Below are positions 44,215-52,934 of a stretch of DNA of 64,000 bases, piece after piece. The stretch is from contig JAFEBP010000005.1 in assembly GCA_018242605.1 (NCBI GenBank), positions 520,861-584,860 of the forward strand, in the 5' to 3' direction. Source of the stretch: Planctomycetota bacterium (GTDB lineage Bacteria; Planctomycetota; Phycisphaerae; Phycisphaerales; UBA1924). A program made the position numbers and the translations under genes. Every line of letters begins with the position of its first letter. The first letter of the stretch is position 1. The notes below the pieces were generated by a model. That model was not told the DNA's origin. It saw nothing but the letters and a program-made list of their open reading frames with translations, and ran no database searches.

Positions 44215-44835
44215 TCAACGGCGCGGCCGGCGCAGCCGACTGACAGCGACCACTGCGAGAGCCGCCACGGCTCCCGGTGCCGGGATGCTCGGGGTGGGGT
44301 AGGAGAGCCAGTCGAGGCCGGTGTCGGAGTTGGGGCCACCGACCATGGTGTTGGCCCAAAACTCGATGCGGTGAATGCCAACGCCCGTCACCTGGATCTG
44401 GGTGAATGTGACACCGGTGAAGGTACCGCTGGTGACCAGGTTGTTGCTCAGGTCATACGCGCGCATGTCGACGCCGTCGAGATCGCCGCCACCGTCGCCC
44501 CACATCGCGGAAATGGTGCCGTTCACCACTGCGGGCGTCGTGCCGTCGGCCGGATCGACGAAGTCAACGAAGATCGGGGAGCTGTACCACGAGTACCCGC
44601 CGATGGGGTTGGCCCACGGTTCGGTGCCCTGGATGCCCCAGGTGCCAGGGATCAACTCGGTGAAGGTGACGAAGGGGTTGTTCAGCGAGGAGAACTTCGC
44701 GCCGTGCGACATCGCGAGCTGATTCGTGACGGCGATGTATGGCGAAAGTTCCGTGCCCTGCACGATGATCGCGTGCGAGGCGGAGGCCGCGGCGAGGAGC
44801 GCGGCGATGGCGGCTGAGAAGTTCAGGTGCTTCAT
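44215..44835 (-). CDS. Secreted protein with PAPG/PEP-CTERM-like tail (1)
   Basis: From ATG 44835 the protein has 206 residues. Signal peptide: HLNFSAAIAALLAAASASHA. The middle is beta-rich with Ser/Thr/Gly and no domain I recognise. The C-terminus is IPAPGAVAALAVVAVSRLRRPRR, a short proline motif, one hydrophobic helix and an Arg cluster, as in PEP-CTERM proteins but with PAPG in place of PEP. In species with exosortases such tails are cut and the protein is delivered to the surface. No exosortase gene is in this window. TACACT lies about 40 nt upstream of the ATG, compatible with a leadered transcript. Confidence 0.75.
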   Translation of the reverse strand: MKHLNFSAAIAALLAAASASHAIIVQGTELSPYIAVTNQLAMSHGAKFSSLNNPFVTFTELIPGTWGIQGTEPWANPIGGYSWYSSPIFVDFVDPADGTTPAVVNGTISAMWGDGGGDLDGVDMRAYDLSNNLVTSGTFTGVTFTQIQVTGVGIHRIEFWANTMVGGPNSDTGLDWLSYPTPSIPAPGAVAALAVVAVSRLRRPRR

Positions 44836-45026
44836 GATTGTCTCTCTGCGCACGGATCACCCGTACGCACGCTGAGTGTACCAGATTTCGCCGAAAACAC
44901 AAGCGCCGGACGCAGAATGCCGAGATTCGGGAATGGGTTATCCGACACGCGCGTGCGTTTGTCGGCTTCTGGAGATCAGAAACTGGATCTCGGACCTGGG
45001 CCTGACATCACCGGCCGGCGGGTTAT

Positions 45027-46574
45027 TCACTTGGTCGCCGGCGCGACCGGCGGGGTCGCGGGCGCTGAAGGCTTGGTCAATCCAAGCTTGGCGACTTCCG
45101 TCGTCCCCATGCGGGCATAATCCATTGACTCGCCCAGGATGCGCAGGGCCTCCGCAGGGGCGTGGAATCCCATTGAGTTCTCTGCGTTGATGAAGTCCGC
45201 ACGCCACTGGGCGGCACGCTGAAGCCTGCGGGGCTTCTCCAGTTGTTCGTCAGTAGCGCCGGCGGCCTTGGCATCCTTGATCGCGTTGATGAGGTCAACG
45301 ACCGCGTTTTCCGCACGGTTGAGTTGCGACATGTTCCGGGCCTGGATCTGGTCTACACGGGACTTGATCTCGGTTTCCGTGTAGTTGTGGCACGTCTGGC
45401 AGGAGAGGTTAACATGGGCCATGGGCGTTTGGACCTGGTGGTCGGTGAACTTCATCGCGCCCTCTCGCTTGTAAGGCATGTGGCAATCGGCGCAGGAGAC
45501 GCCGCTGCGAGCGTGGATTCCCTGGCTCCAGAGTTCAAACTCCGGGTGTTGGGCCTTGATGACTTTGGCTCCGGAATCCTTGTGAGTCCAATCGCTCCAA
45601 CCGACGGTGTCGTAATACGTTTCCATCTGATCGAGCTTCAGCCCGTTCTCCCAGGGGAAGGTCAATCGCTTCTGCTCCCCCTTGAAGTAGTACTCGACAT
45701 GGCACTGGCCGCACGCCATGGATCGCATCTCCTGACGGCTGGCGAGAGCGTTGGGGTTGTACGGGGTCTTGCGCTCACCGCGCCGCCACTGTTCGATGCT
45801 GGGGAGGTGCGGGACCGGATCGTTGGACTTGGCCAGGGCGGCGATCCCTTCCAGGAACGCGGGCCGTGTCACTCGCAGGCCCATGGTCTTGGGGTCGTGG
45901 CAATCCAGGCAGGTGATTGGATGCTTCACCAGTTCGGTCGCTTCGGAATAGGAGAGGTGATTCACGTGCTCCCAGCCGGTGAAGAGTTGCTTTTGGCCGG
46001 ACTCGGAGGTGAGCGGGTCGGCGAGTGATCCGCCCGCGCCGTTCTTGATGCCGACCTCTCGGTACGCCACCACGTTGGACGCGTGGCAGTTGAGGCAGGC
46101 GCCGGGCTGTGGGCGCTGCTTGACACGCTCGGTCTCGCGCTGATCGTGCAGCATAAAGGCGTGGCCGCGGCGTTCGCGGTAATCAATGGCAAAGGCGTAG
46201 CCGTTGAAGATCGTCTTGAGGCGTGGGTCACCCACCAGCTTTGAATCCGCCTTGCCTGTGTGCGGATCGGTGGCCGCGGCGGACTCGAGGTCGTCCGGCG
46301 GGCGGGCCTCGCTCCACTTGAAGCGGGCCTGACTGTTGTCGGCGGTGCGGATATATCCGTCGTATTCACGCGGGAAGTTCTTGCCCCATTCGGCGGCATC
46401 GATCGTGGTTTCGTTGATATCAACGATGCGGAGCACGGTACTGCCTGATTCGGACTTTCGCTGCGCGATGTTGCCGTACAACAGCAGGGCGGCGACGGTT
46501 CCGGAGCCGAACGCGATTGCGGCAAACCAGAACAGGGCGGCACGGGATGAGAAGCCTCTGGAAGTAATAGACAT
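45027..46574 (-). CDS. nrfA: Cytochrome c nitrite reductase (ammonia-forming), catalytic subunit
   Basis: 515 residues with a signal anchor at ~12-33 and five haem motifs: CLNCH (160-164), CLDCH (222), CGQCH (288), CADCH (361) and CQTCH (392). In E. coli NrfA the first motif is CxxCK, with lysine as proximal ligand of the catalytic haem; here it is CxxCH, as in some other NrfA proteins. Tyr295 in CGQCHVEYYF and His343 in AQHPEFE match the catalytic Tyr and His. It reduces nitrite to ammonia with six electrons in the periplasm. AGGAGAG precedes the ATG. nrfH lies 12 nt upstream. Confidence 0.94.
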   Translation of the reverse strand: MSITSRGFSSRAALFWFAAIAFGSGTVAALLLYGNIAQRKSESGSTVLRIVDINETTIDAAEWGKNFPREYDGYIRTADNSQARFKWSEARPPDDLESAAATDPHTGKADSKLVGDPRLKTIFNGYAFAIDYRERRGHAFMLHDQRETERVKQRPQPGACLNCHASNVVAYREVGIKNGAGGSLADPLTSESGQKQLFTGWEHVNHLSYSEATELVKHPITCLDCHDPKTMGLRVTRPAFLEGIAALAKSNDPVPHLPSIEQWRRGERKTPYNPNALASRQEMRSMACGQCHVEYYFKGEQKRLTFPWENGLKLDQMETYYDTVGWSDWTHKDSGAKVIKAQHPEFELWSQGIHARSGVSCADCHMPYKREGAMKFTDHQVQTPMAHVNLSCQTCHNYTETEIKSRVDQIQARNMSQLNRAENAVVDLINAIKDAKAAGATDEQLEKPRRLQRAAQWRADFINAENSMGFHAPAEALRILGESMDYARMGTTEVAKLGLTKPSAPATPPVAPATK

Positions 46575-46586
46575 GGGAAGACTCTC

Positions 46587-47096
46587 CTAGCGGGTTGGTC
46601 CGTGGGCAACACTGGCGTGGCAATGAATGCAATCCACTCCGCCCGAGATGCCCTTGGCCTCGGGAGCGTTGCCGGGAGCGGCGAGGCGGATCTGGTGGGT
46701 CAGTTCCTGATGGCAGCGGACGCAGTTGTCGATGACAACAGCGCGGCTGGAGGGCGTAATCTGGATCGGCTCGTGGAAGTCCTGAAGCGTGAAGCCCTTG
46801 GAGTGGCGGTAGCCATGCTCGGCCTTCACCAGGTATTTGCTGACAATCGAATCGTGCGGCACGTGGCAATCGTTGCAGGTGGCCCGGGCGTGATGCGACG
46901 AGCTGGACCAACTGTTGAACTGATCGTTCATGATGTGGCAGTTCACGCACGCCTTTGGATCATCGGAGAGGTAGGAGGTGGCGTTGGCGTAGTTAGCTGT
47001 AAACACCGCGGCCGCGGTGCAGGTGCCGAAGAGTGCGCCGAGAATAGCCGCACGCGGGGACAGGCGGAGTCCCGTGAAGGAGTTGCCTCGTGGCAT
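46587..47096 (-). CDS. nrfH: Cytochrome c nitrite reductase, membrane tetrahaem subunit
   Basis: I use ATG 47096 because an in-frame ATG at 47144 is inside the upstream terminator. About 169 residues: an N-terminal membrane helix (AAILGALFGTCTAAAVFTANYA), then four haem motifs CVNCH (from residue 50), CNDCH (74), CVRCH and CIHCH. NapC/NirT/NrfH family member; it passes electrons from menaquinol to NrfA. The next gene is nrfA, 12 nt on. TAGAGT lies 5 nt before the ATG and there is no ribosome site, so its mRNA may be leaderless. Confidence 0.92.
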   Translation of the reverse strand: MPRGNSFTGLRLSPRAAILGALFGTCTAAAVFTANYANATSYLSDDPKACVNCHIMNDQFNSWSSSSHHARATCNDCHVPHDSIVSKYLVKAEHGYRHSKGFTLQDFHEPIQITPSSRAVVIDNCVRCHQELTHQIRLAAPGNAPEAKGISGGVDCIHCHASVAHGPTR

Positions 47097-47101
47097 GGCC
47101 A

Positions 47102-47107
47102 ACTCTA
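47102..47107 (-). promoter_or_regulatory. Candidate -10 box (TAGAGT) of nrfHA
   Basis: TAGAGT on the minus strand ends 5 nt before ATG 47096, just downstream of the terminator of the preceding gene. No FNR-like palindrome was noticed. Confidence 0.35.
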
Positions 47108-47145
47108 TCACGCTTGCGGACGGAATCGAGGGATGTACGGCCATG

Positions 47146-47170
47146 AAAAAAGGCCGCTCAAGGCGGCCTT
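47146..47170 (-). terminator. Rho-independent terminator of the PAPG-tail gene at 47.2 kb
   Basis: On the minus strand AAGGCCG-CCTTGAG-CGGCCTT is followed by TTTT. It lies 33 nt after the stop and separates the gene from nrfHA. Confidence 0.85.
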
Positions 47171-47202
47171 GGGAAGGAACACTTTGCAAACAGGGGATCG
47201 CG

Positions 47203-48159
47203 TTACGGGCGGCGGCGACGCAGGAGCGTGAGGCTCGCGAGGCCGAAGAGAGCGGTGCCCGGCGCGGGGATGTTGAAGGAGAAGTCATCGAAGAAGTTCT
47301 TGCCACCCGTTCCGGTGAAGATGTTGTCCTCGAGCTGCCAGCCCAGGGTGGTGAAGTTGTTCATGGCCATGCCCATGGGAGTTGCGCCGGCGACGAGCTG
47401 CTGCCACATGTTGGAGGACGCAACGTAATAGTCGATCTTGAATGTGTCGGCGGTGAGATCGAGGCTGACGCGGACGCCGTCCCAGGCGCCCGATGTGCCG
47501 TACACGCCGGTGTTGGTCCAGGCGCCGCTGGCGCTGGCCCGCCAGACGATTTCGTTGTCCGCGCGGTAGCCCCATTGGAGGCCGACGTTACCGGCGGAGT
47601 CCTTGAAGGACATGGTGAACCGGTCACGCGGGAGCGCGCCGGGGTTCGGCGGGTCCGCGGGGTTGGGGTTGAAGTAGAACTGGGTGGAGACGGTGCCGCT
47701 GGTCACCGTGGAGGGAGCGACGCCGCCGGTGTCGTATGTGTCGATCGAGTACTCGTACTTGGCGGCGCCGGTGCCGGCGGGCGAGTCGTTTCGGAATGCC
47801 AACGAGCTGTTGTCGGTGCGGCCGGGGCCGTGATCGCCGACGATGTAGATCGGAAGAGCGTTGCTGGGCACCACGCCGTATGGCGGTGCCCCGCTGGTCG
47901 CCGCGGCCCGTGCGGCGGAACTCGTGAAGAATCCGCCCACCTGACCGACGACCTTCCACTTGCCGCTATCGGGGGCGATGTGGGTGTATGAACCGCCGCC
48001 GGCGTTGGCGCCATAGCCACCGGCGTTGAAGTACGTCACGTCAACCCACGGTTGGACGATCTGGTAACCGTCGTTGGGGGTGAAACTGTTGAGGATCGCC
48101 GAAGCGGACGAGGTCAGGGCGCACGCCGCGACGGAAGCGGAAAGGACAGTACGAATCAT
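47203..48159 (-). CDS. Secreted protein with PAPG/PEP-CTERM-like tail (2)
   Basis: 318 residues, with AAGGAGAGAG before the ATG. Signal peptide IRTVLSASVAACALTSSASA. The body is a beta-sandwich-like Gly/Ser/Thr/Asn-rich region with several aromatic strands (GVRVSLDLTADTFKIDYYV, GWQLEDNIFTG), perhaps a lectin-like or choice-of-anchor fold. The tail FNIPAPGTALFGLASLTLLRRRRP has the same layout as the gene at 44.2 kb. Function unknown. Confidence 0.75.
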   Translation of the reverse strand: MIRTVLSASVAACALTSSASAILNSFTPNDGYQIVQPWVDVTYFNAGGYGANAGGGSYTHIAPDSGKWKVVGQVGGFFTSSAARAAATSGAPPYGVVPSNALPIYIVGDHGPGRTDNSSLAFRNDSPAGTGAAKYEYSIDTYDTGGVAPSTVTSGTVSTQFYFNPNPADPPNPGALPRDRFTMSFKDSAGNVGLQWGYRADNEIVWRASASGAWTNTGVYGTSGAWDGVRVSLDLTADTFKIDYYVASSNMWQQLVAGATPMGMAMNNFTTLGWQLEDNIFTGTGGKNFFDDFSFNIPAPGTALFGLASLTLLRRRRP

Positions 48160-48396
48160 CTCTCTCTCCTTGTTAAAGGTGAGCGCAGTCTACCCGAAAC
48201 CCATTGGCCGTGTCAAGGTCAATGACGACGCAACGCCTGCGTTTCACTTTGTTGGCGGGGTTATGGGCCGCACTGCGCCGAATGGAAACGCATACATGCG
48301 TGCGTGGAAATCGGGGTAATTTTAGGCTTGCGTCCGCGGAGGCATCGGCGAGATTCGGCGATGACGCGTTTCGGCACGCTCGGCGGGCCACCGCAC

Positions 48397-49149
48397 TCAC
48401 GGCAGGAATGAGTACTCTTGGGTCTCCGAGATCATTCCAGGAGGCACGTAGAGACGCATTTTGACGTGCATATCCATGAAGAGCAGGTTGGCCTCGGTCT
48501 TGGCCCTGCCGAACCAGTTCATGCCCCGGTCGCCGCCCTGGTCGTAGTTGTAAATTGTGTGCGTTCCTACGACCCAGGTGCGACTGGGATGAGTGAGCAC
48601 TGGCATCCGACCTCCCCCGCTGGGGATCAGAGTGGCATCGCCCTCACCGGTGGGCGCGTGGTCATTCATGGTATAGCTGGCGCCGATGAAATCGTACATC
48701 GAGTCGGTTCGATCAAAGCCGGGGATGGGTACACCGGTATTGGTCGCCCCCTTGTCGATCGGTGAACGAAAGGACTCCACGGGAAACACGTCGGGCCCTT
48801 TGTCCTGAGGGACTGAAGTGTCCATGAGATAGCGGTTCAAGGGACGCCCTTCGGCACCGATCCGATTGACGCCGTAAAACGGGAGTTGACCCTTTTTGCC
48901 GCCGAACAGCGCCGCGATGACAGCTTCGCCCCCGCCGGGGAGCGGGCCAAATCGTTGTGGGAGCGTGTTGTCAAAGTCGTTCAGGTACGCGGTGGTCGCG
49001 ATGCCGATCTGCTGGAGGCGTCCTCCGCACACGGTGACCCTTCCGGCGAACTTGGCCGCCCCGAGCGACGGGAGCAACACCGCGATCAGCACGGCGATGA
49101 CCGCGATCACAACCAGCAACTCGATGAGCGTGAAGGCCGATCGTCTCAC
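48397..49149 (-). CDS. Type II secretion/pilin-like prepilin (DUF1559-type)
   Basis: 250 residues starting at GTG 49149. The N-terminus RRSAFTLIELLVVIAVIAVLIAVLLPSLGAA is a class III prepilin signal with Phe at the cleavage point and Glu at +5. The rest is soluble, with SPIDKG and a His/Asp-rich end (ANLLFMDMHVKMRLYVPPG) resembling planctomycete DUF1559 pseudopilins. These build secretion or surface appendages. The start overlaps the stop of the upstream UAP1-like gene by 4 nt (GTGA), so the two are translationally coupled. Confidence 0.88.
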   Translation of the reverse strand: MRRSAFTLIELLVVIAVIAVLIAVLLPSLGAAKFAGRVTVCGGRLQQIGIATTAYLNDFDNTLPQRFGPLPGGGEAVIAALFGGKKGQLPFYGVNRIGAEGRPLNRYLMDTSVPQDKGPDVFPVESFRSPIDKGATNTGVPIPGFDRTDSMYDFIGASYTMNDHAPTGEGDATLIPSGGGRMPVLTHPSRTWVVGTHTIYNYDQGGDRGMNWFGRAKTEANLLFMDMHVKMRLYVPPGMISETQEYSFLP

Positions 49150-50576
49150 AGGGCAACCTTAGCGCCGCGATCTATTTTCAGCGTGGGTTTAGCCGCGGCC
49201 ATTTCGGCTGCACAGGTGGCTGTCACCGGGGAGACCTCGAGCACGCAGTCGGGGGAGCCATCGGTCTTGCGGGGCACGGCCACGCCGGCGGCTTCAAGCC
49301 AACGGGCGGCGCGTTCGGTCTGGAGCGAACGGCTGGTGTCAATGCTGTCGAGGCCGGCGGCGTTCTTGATCGGCGCAAACTCCTCAGTGCGGTCGGTCTC
49401 GAACACGATCGAGCCGCGGCAGAGAGAAAGTGCGTCGAACACGAACTTCTCGAGCTTGACGCCGTTGTTGCCGGAGGGATTGATCGCTGCGCCGGAGATC
49501 GGGTCGATGCACGGCACCTTCTTCTCGGCGCGGTGGTACGGAAGGGCGAACTTGGGGTCATTGGCGAGACGCTCAACAAACTCCACGCCCATGATGTGGA
49601 TAGCGATGGAACCGGCGATGAATCGAAGCGAGCCGTCCTCAAGTCGCTGCTTCTGGAGGTCCATGGGCAGGTCGCTGTACTCGATCACCTCGACCTTGCC
49701 TTGAGAAGAGCAGAAGACGCCGACCTTCTCCTCCGGATAGGCCTTGGGGATCATTTTGCTGGACATTTCGGCTGAGGAGCCTGGACCGGCGGCGTGCAAG
49801 CCGATGAAAGCCGGGTCGAGGGGGCGTACGAGGGGGTTGTCAACCTGGAAGTAAGAGATGTGCTCCACGCCGCGGCGGCGCATGTCGGCCAAGGCGCCCG
49901 AAACGCTCAGGGCTTTCACGCAGCCGCCGTGGCCGTCGGGGTTTGTAGCGACCTCGCCTTTGCCGGCGAGCAGGACGCGGCCGGTGGCGATTTCGAGGCT
50001 GGGCATCACGCCTTGTGGAAAGAACTGCACATCACGCTGCGAGAGGCCGAAGAACTTGTGCTCTTCGAAGAATGCGACGGTGGCGGCGTGGTTCAACGGG
50101 CTGGTCATGATGTACCAGGGGACCGTGGCGCCGTAGCGGACCTTGGCCGCGACAAAGTGTTCGGCGAAAATCTGGAAGAGGCTCTTGCCGGTCACCGCGC
50201 CGGCGGAATAGCAGCCTTTGGGTCCTTCAAAGCCCAGCCGCGAACCCTGACCGCCCGCGACGACGAAGGCGGCGACCTTGCCTGCCTTGATGAGCGACTC
50301 GCCGGTGCGCTCCATCGCGGCGCGGTCCCAGCTTCGCCCCGGCGACTTTTCATTTTTCGGGAAGTACGGGGCAGGCCCCAGTTCGGGGGGGAGGGAAAAG
50401 ACCGGCTTGGACTTGACGTAGGTGTCCACCAGCGCCGGAAGCTGCTCGATGTCGAGGGATTCGATCTGGACGAGCAGGTCCTGCTGCTGCACGGGCGTGA
50501 GCGCCGCGAAGAAGTTCAGGAGGTGGGATTGGCCGACTTTGGCGAGACGAGAACGGATGGCTTCAAGGTTGGGCAT
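49146..50576 (-). CDS. UAP1-like UTP--sugar-1-phosphate uridylyltransferase
   Basis: ATG 50576 gives 476 residues. The protein has the eukaryotic-type UDP-sugar pyrophosphorylase layout: VVAGGQGSRLGFEGPKG near residue 105, FFPQGVMPSLEI, GHGGCVKALSVSGALADMRRRGVEHISYFQVDNPL, VEVIEYSDLP and a C-terminal FALPYHRAEKKVP segment. Such enzymes make UDP-N-acetylglucosamine or another UDP-sugar from UTP. This is not the bacterial GlmU type. It is divergent from rpe, with 38 nt between start codons, and its 3' end is coupled to the prepilin gene. Confidence 0.9.
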   Translation of the reverse strand: MPNLEAIRSRLAKVGQSHLLNFFAALTPVQQQDLLVQIESLDIEQLPALVDTYVKSKPVFSLPPELGPAPYFPKNEKSPGRSWDRAAMERTGESLIKAGKVAAFVVAGGQGSRLGFEGPKGCYSAGAVTGKSLFQIFAEHFVAAKVRYGATVPWYIMTSPLNHAATVAFFEEHKFFGLSQRDVQFFPQGVMPSLEIATGRVLLAGKGEVATNPDGHGGCVKALSVSGALADMRRRGVEHISYFQVDNPLVRPLDPAFIGLHAAGPGSSAEMSSKMIPKAYPEEKVGVFCSSQGKVEVIEYSDLPMDLQKQRLEDGSLRFIAGSIAIHIMGVEFVERLANDPKFALPYHRAEKKVPCIDPISGAAINPSGNNGVKLEKFVFDALSLCRGSIVFETDRTEEFAPIKNAAGLDSIDTSRSLQTERAARWLEAAGVAVPRKTDGSPDCVLEVSPVTATCAAEMAAAKPTLKIDRGAKVAL

Positions 50577-50614
50577 GACTGCGCGATCGTAGCTTCGAAC
50601 GTACACTCTTCCCG

Positions 50615-51304
50615 ATGCCCCCACCAGTTGATTTGCTCCGCGCTCCGAAGCGTCTTCCGCTCATCGCCCCATCGATTTTGTCGGCCGATTTTGCGGCGAT
50701 GGGGTCTGACTGTAAACACGTGCTGGAGCACGGCGCGGACCTACTCCACCTGGATGTGATGGACGGGCACTTCGTGCCCAATCTCACCATGGGGCCGGCG
50801 TTGTGTGCATCGCTGCGCAAAGCGCTGCCGGACGCGTATCTGGACGTTCACCTCATGGTGACTGATCCCGGGCAGTACGTAGACTCCTTCGCCGCGGCGG
50901 GCGCGAATCACTTTTGCTTTCATGTGGAAGCGGTGAGCCCGACGGACATCGCGGCGCTCATCGCGCGGATCCGGGGCAAGGGGATGGAAGCGGGGCTGGC
51001 GATTAATCCCCCCACCGATCTCTCGGCTACCGAACCGTTCCTGCACCTTCCCGACCTGGTGCTGGTCATGAGCGTGAATCCGGGATTCTCGGGGCAATCG
51101 TTCATCGGGTCGACGCTGGAGAAGACACGCCGGATCAAGCCCCGCCTGCGGCGTGATCAGCGGTTGCAGATGGATGGAGGCGTATCGCCTTCCAATGCGC
51201 GCGAGGTGCGTGACGCGGGTTGCGACGTGCTCGTGTCGGCGTCGGCGTTGTTCGGTCGACCGCGGGAAGAGCGGGGAGATGTGATTGCGAAGCTGCGGGG
51301 CTAG
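50615..51304 (+). CDS. rpe: Ribulose-phosphate 3-epimerase
   Basis: 229 residues with the full family pattern: IAPSILSADFAAMG, HLDVMDGHFVPNLTMGP, DVHLMVTDP, HVEA, GLAINPPT, VLVMSVNPGFSGQSF and QMDGGVSPSNA. The metal ligands (the two His and two Asp of the TIM barrel) are present. It interconverts ribulose-5-phosphate and xylulose-5-phosphate in the pentose phosphate pathway. TACACT ends 7 nt before the ATG without a ribosome site, so the transcript may be leaderless. Divergent from the UAP1-like gene. Confidence 0.95.
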   Translation: MPPPVDLLRAPKRLPLIAPSILSADFAAMGSDCKHVLEHGADLLHLDVMDGHFVPNLTMGPALCASLRKALPDAYLDVHLMVTDPGQYVDSFAAAGANHFCFHVEAVSPTDIAALIARIRGKGMEAGLAINPPTDLSATEPFLHLPDLVLVMSVNPGFSGQSFIGSTLEKTRRIKPRLRRDQRLQMDGGVSPSNAREVRDAGCDVLVSASALFGRPREERGDVIAKLRG

Positions 51305-51384
51305 CGTACGAGAGGTGCGTGCTAGCAGTCTGTTTGAGCGTCTAAACCCGGGCAAATGTGGGCACATTGCGATGCGGGGCTTCA

Positions 51385-51406
51385 CAACAGGGAAATTTCC
51401 CTGTTG
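51385..51406. promoter_or_regulatory. Perfect 22-bp palindrome, family AACmGGGAAAnTTCCCkGTT (copy 1)
   Basis: CAACAGGGAAA-TTTCCCTGTTG is self-complementary over 22 bp, 80 nt after the rpe stop. Two related sites are at 53789 and 56518, in both cases upstream of secreted dockerin genes. Confidence 0.6.
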
Positions 51407-51720
51407 AACCGGCTGCGCGGCGAGGGAGAATACTGGCGTCGGCTGGCGCAGGGCTTGGCAGTTGCTGCACGCGATCAGCGCTCGTCAAGTGCCGGAGCAT
51501 CGTTTGGCTTTGAACTTGAGCTCCGGGCGTCGGTCGTTTGGAAGCAGGAGGGGAGAGGCCGGCGGCGGCGTGTTCGGGCTTCCAAGGCCCGGGATTGACC
51601 GTTGGCCGCCGGGGTTGCAGTCGCGGCGAAGGCGCGTGAGGTGTGGCCCTCAAGGGGAACACGTTGCTATGCCGCGAACGCACGGTTGGTGCATCGGCCG
51701 CGGAGGGCGCAGCGCCGACC

Positions 51721-51760
51721 GACAATGCCGGGCCGCTCAGCGAAGAGCGGTCCGGCCGTT
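51721..51760 (-). terminator. Hairpin downstream of the PTPG-tail gene
   Basis: GCCGGGCCGCTC-AGCGAA-GAGCGGTCCGGC gives a ~12-bp stem with one mismatch, extended by outer GACAA...TTGTC. There is no long T tract, so it is a 3'-end hairpin rather than a classical terminator. Confidence 0.45.
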
Positions 51761-51829
51761 GTCTTTGGACCAGCCTGTACAAGTGCGGCGGGACCGGGCC
51801 GACCGGTTCGCAACAGTGATCTGTTGACA

Positions 51830-52723
51830 TCATCCACGTTGACGACGGCGGATCAGGGAGGCCGACCACACACCCATGAGCAGAGCGCTACCGGGCGTCG
51901 GGGTCTCGAAAATGAAAGCCCCGTCTACCAGGACTGCGCCCTTGATCGCGCCGCTGTTGTCTGCGCCGTCACGGAACCACGAGGCCTCGCGCGCGCCTGA
52001 GCTGGCGTTTCGGCTCATGCCTTCGGGAGGGGCGGAAAGGAGGATGCCACGCACGGTGTCCGCGGGAATTCCCACGATTGAAACGGCGATTTGCAGGATG
52101 TTGATCTCGGTGGTTCCACTCTGGAAGGGAGGATCGGTCGGCGCGACGTTGCCTGAGCTCCTCTGCACGCACGCGACGCCACCCGCGCCGTTGAAGTTGT
52201 TCGCGGCGGCGCTGCCTGTGGTGGGCCCCTGCCCGACCCAGCGTGTGATGTCGTTGCGGGCGATGCGGAGATAGTTCGAACCGACGGGAGCGCCGCCCGC
52301 GCCGTTGGTGTGGCGATGCGCCACGTATGACCGCGCCCCCGAAGGGCCGGTGGCCGCGAAGGGTTTGATACGCCCGAATGGTCCATCGAACTGATTGGCA
52401 TCGAGGTCAATTCCGCCGCCGTTGCGGTTATTGCCTTGGGCTACAAAGGGCAGAACACTGTCACCATCCAAGGCACCCTCGATGACGGGTTGGAAGGTCA
52501 AGCTCGCAAAGCCGACAGGATTGGAGACTCCGCCGCCGGGCTGCCAACTGACGAGGTATCGAACCAGAACCGTCCGGTGTTCGGGCGGCAACAGGCCAAA
52601 CTCGATGTTGTCGCTCCAACTCACACCGTCAAGACTGAGTTGTATATCGAGTTTCGTTGTCTGTGCCGCGACGGACCCGGAGAGCATGCTGACGCAGAGA
52701 GCGGACAGGCATCGGCGCTTCAT
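51830..52723 (-). CDS. Secreted protein with PTPG/PEP-CTERM-like tail (3)
   Basis: ATG 52723 is preceded by GGAGG; 297 residues. Signal peptide KRRCLSALCVSMLSGSVAAQ. The body (DIQLSLDGVSWSDNIEF..., then strands with VLVRYLVSWQPGG and FASLTFQPVIEG) is beta-rich without a recognised domain. Its tail is TPTPGSALLMGVWSASLIRRRQRG, the same Pro-Gly, hydrophobic, Arg plan as the other two. Function unknown. Confidence 0.72.
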   Translation of the reverse strand: MKRRCLSALCVSMLSGSVAAQTTKLDIQLSLDGVSWSDNIEFGLLPPEHRTVLVRYLVSWQPGGGVSNPVGFASLTFQPVIEGALDGDSVLPFVAQGNNRNGGGIDLDANQFDGPFGRIKPFAATGPSGARSYVAHRHTNGAGGAPVGSNYLRIARNDITRWVGQGPTTGSAAANNFNGAGGVACVQRSSGNVAPTDPPFQSGTTEINILQIAVSIVGIPADTVRGILLSAPPEGMSRNASSGAREASWFRDGADNSGAIKGAVLVDGAFIFETPTPGSALLMGVWSASLIRRRQRG

Positions 52724-52805
52724 CTTGTAATCCTCCACGGGACAGTTGAGCCGCTCGGACACCAAGCACGGAAGACGCACGGGGTTGATTTGACCAATCT
52801 ACATC

Positions 52806-52834
52806 GCCGCCCGCGGGTGTCGGTGCCGCGGGCG
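52806..52834 (-). terminator. Hairpin downstream of the dockerin gene at 52.9 kb
   Basis: A perfect 10-bp stem CCGCCCGCGG/CCGCGGGCGG with a 9-nt loop, about 100 nt after the stop on the minus strand. No T tract. Confidence 0.4.
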
Positions 52835-52934
52835 GCCTCAAGAGTGCTCAGACGCGGCCGACGCCGATCTCGCGTCGCCGGGGTTGGACTTCCCGGCCGG
52901 CCGAGCGAGAACGGAACGTGCCACGTGACTGCGG

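Larger units (their letters stand above)
51305..51829. other. Intergenic region with a 22-bp palindrome and a hairpin
   Basis: 525 nt without a convincing gene. It contains the palindrome at 51385-51406 and the stem at 51721-51760. The frames on both strands (51342-51869, 51356-51598) are Arg/Pro-rich and have no support. Confidence 0.4.

Noticed and set aside
47097..47144. Longer nrfH start at ATG 47144
   Set aside because: That ATG is inside the upstream terminator; the extra residues do not look like a signal or a haem domain.
51342..51869. 175-residue minus-strand frame after rpe
   Set aside because: Overlaps the end of a real gene, is dominated by Pro/Arg/Ser, and runs through a 22-bp palindrome and a hairpin.
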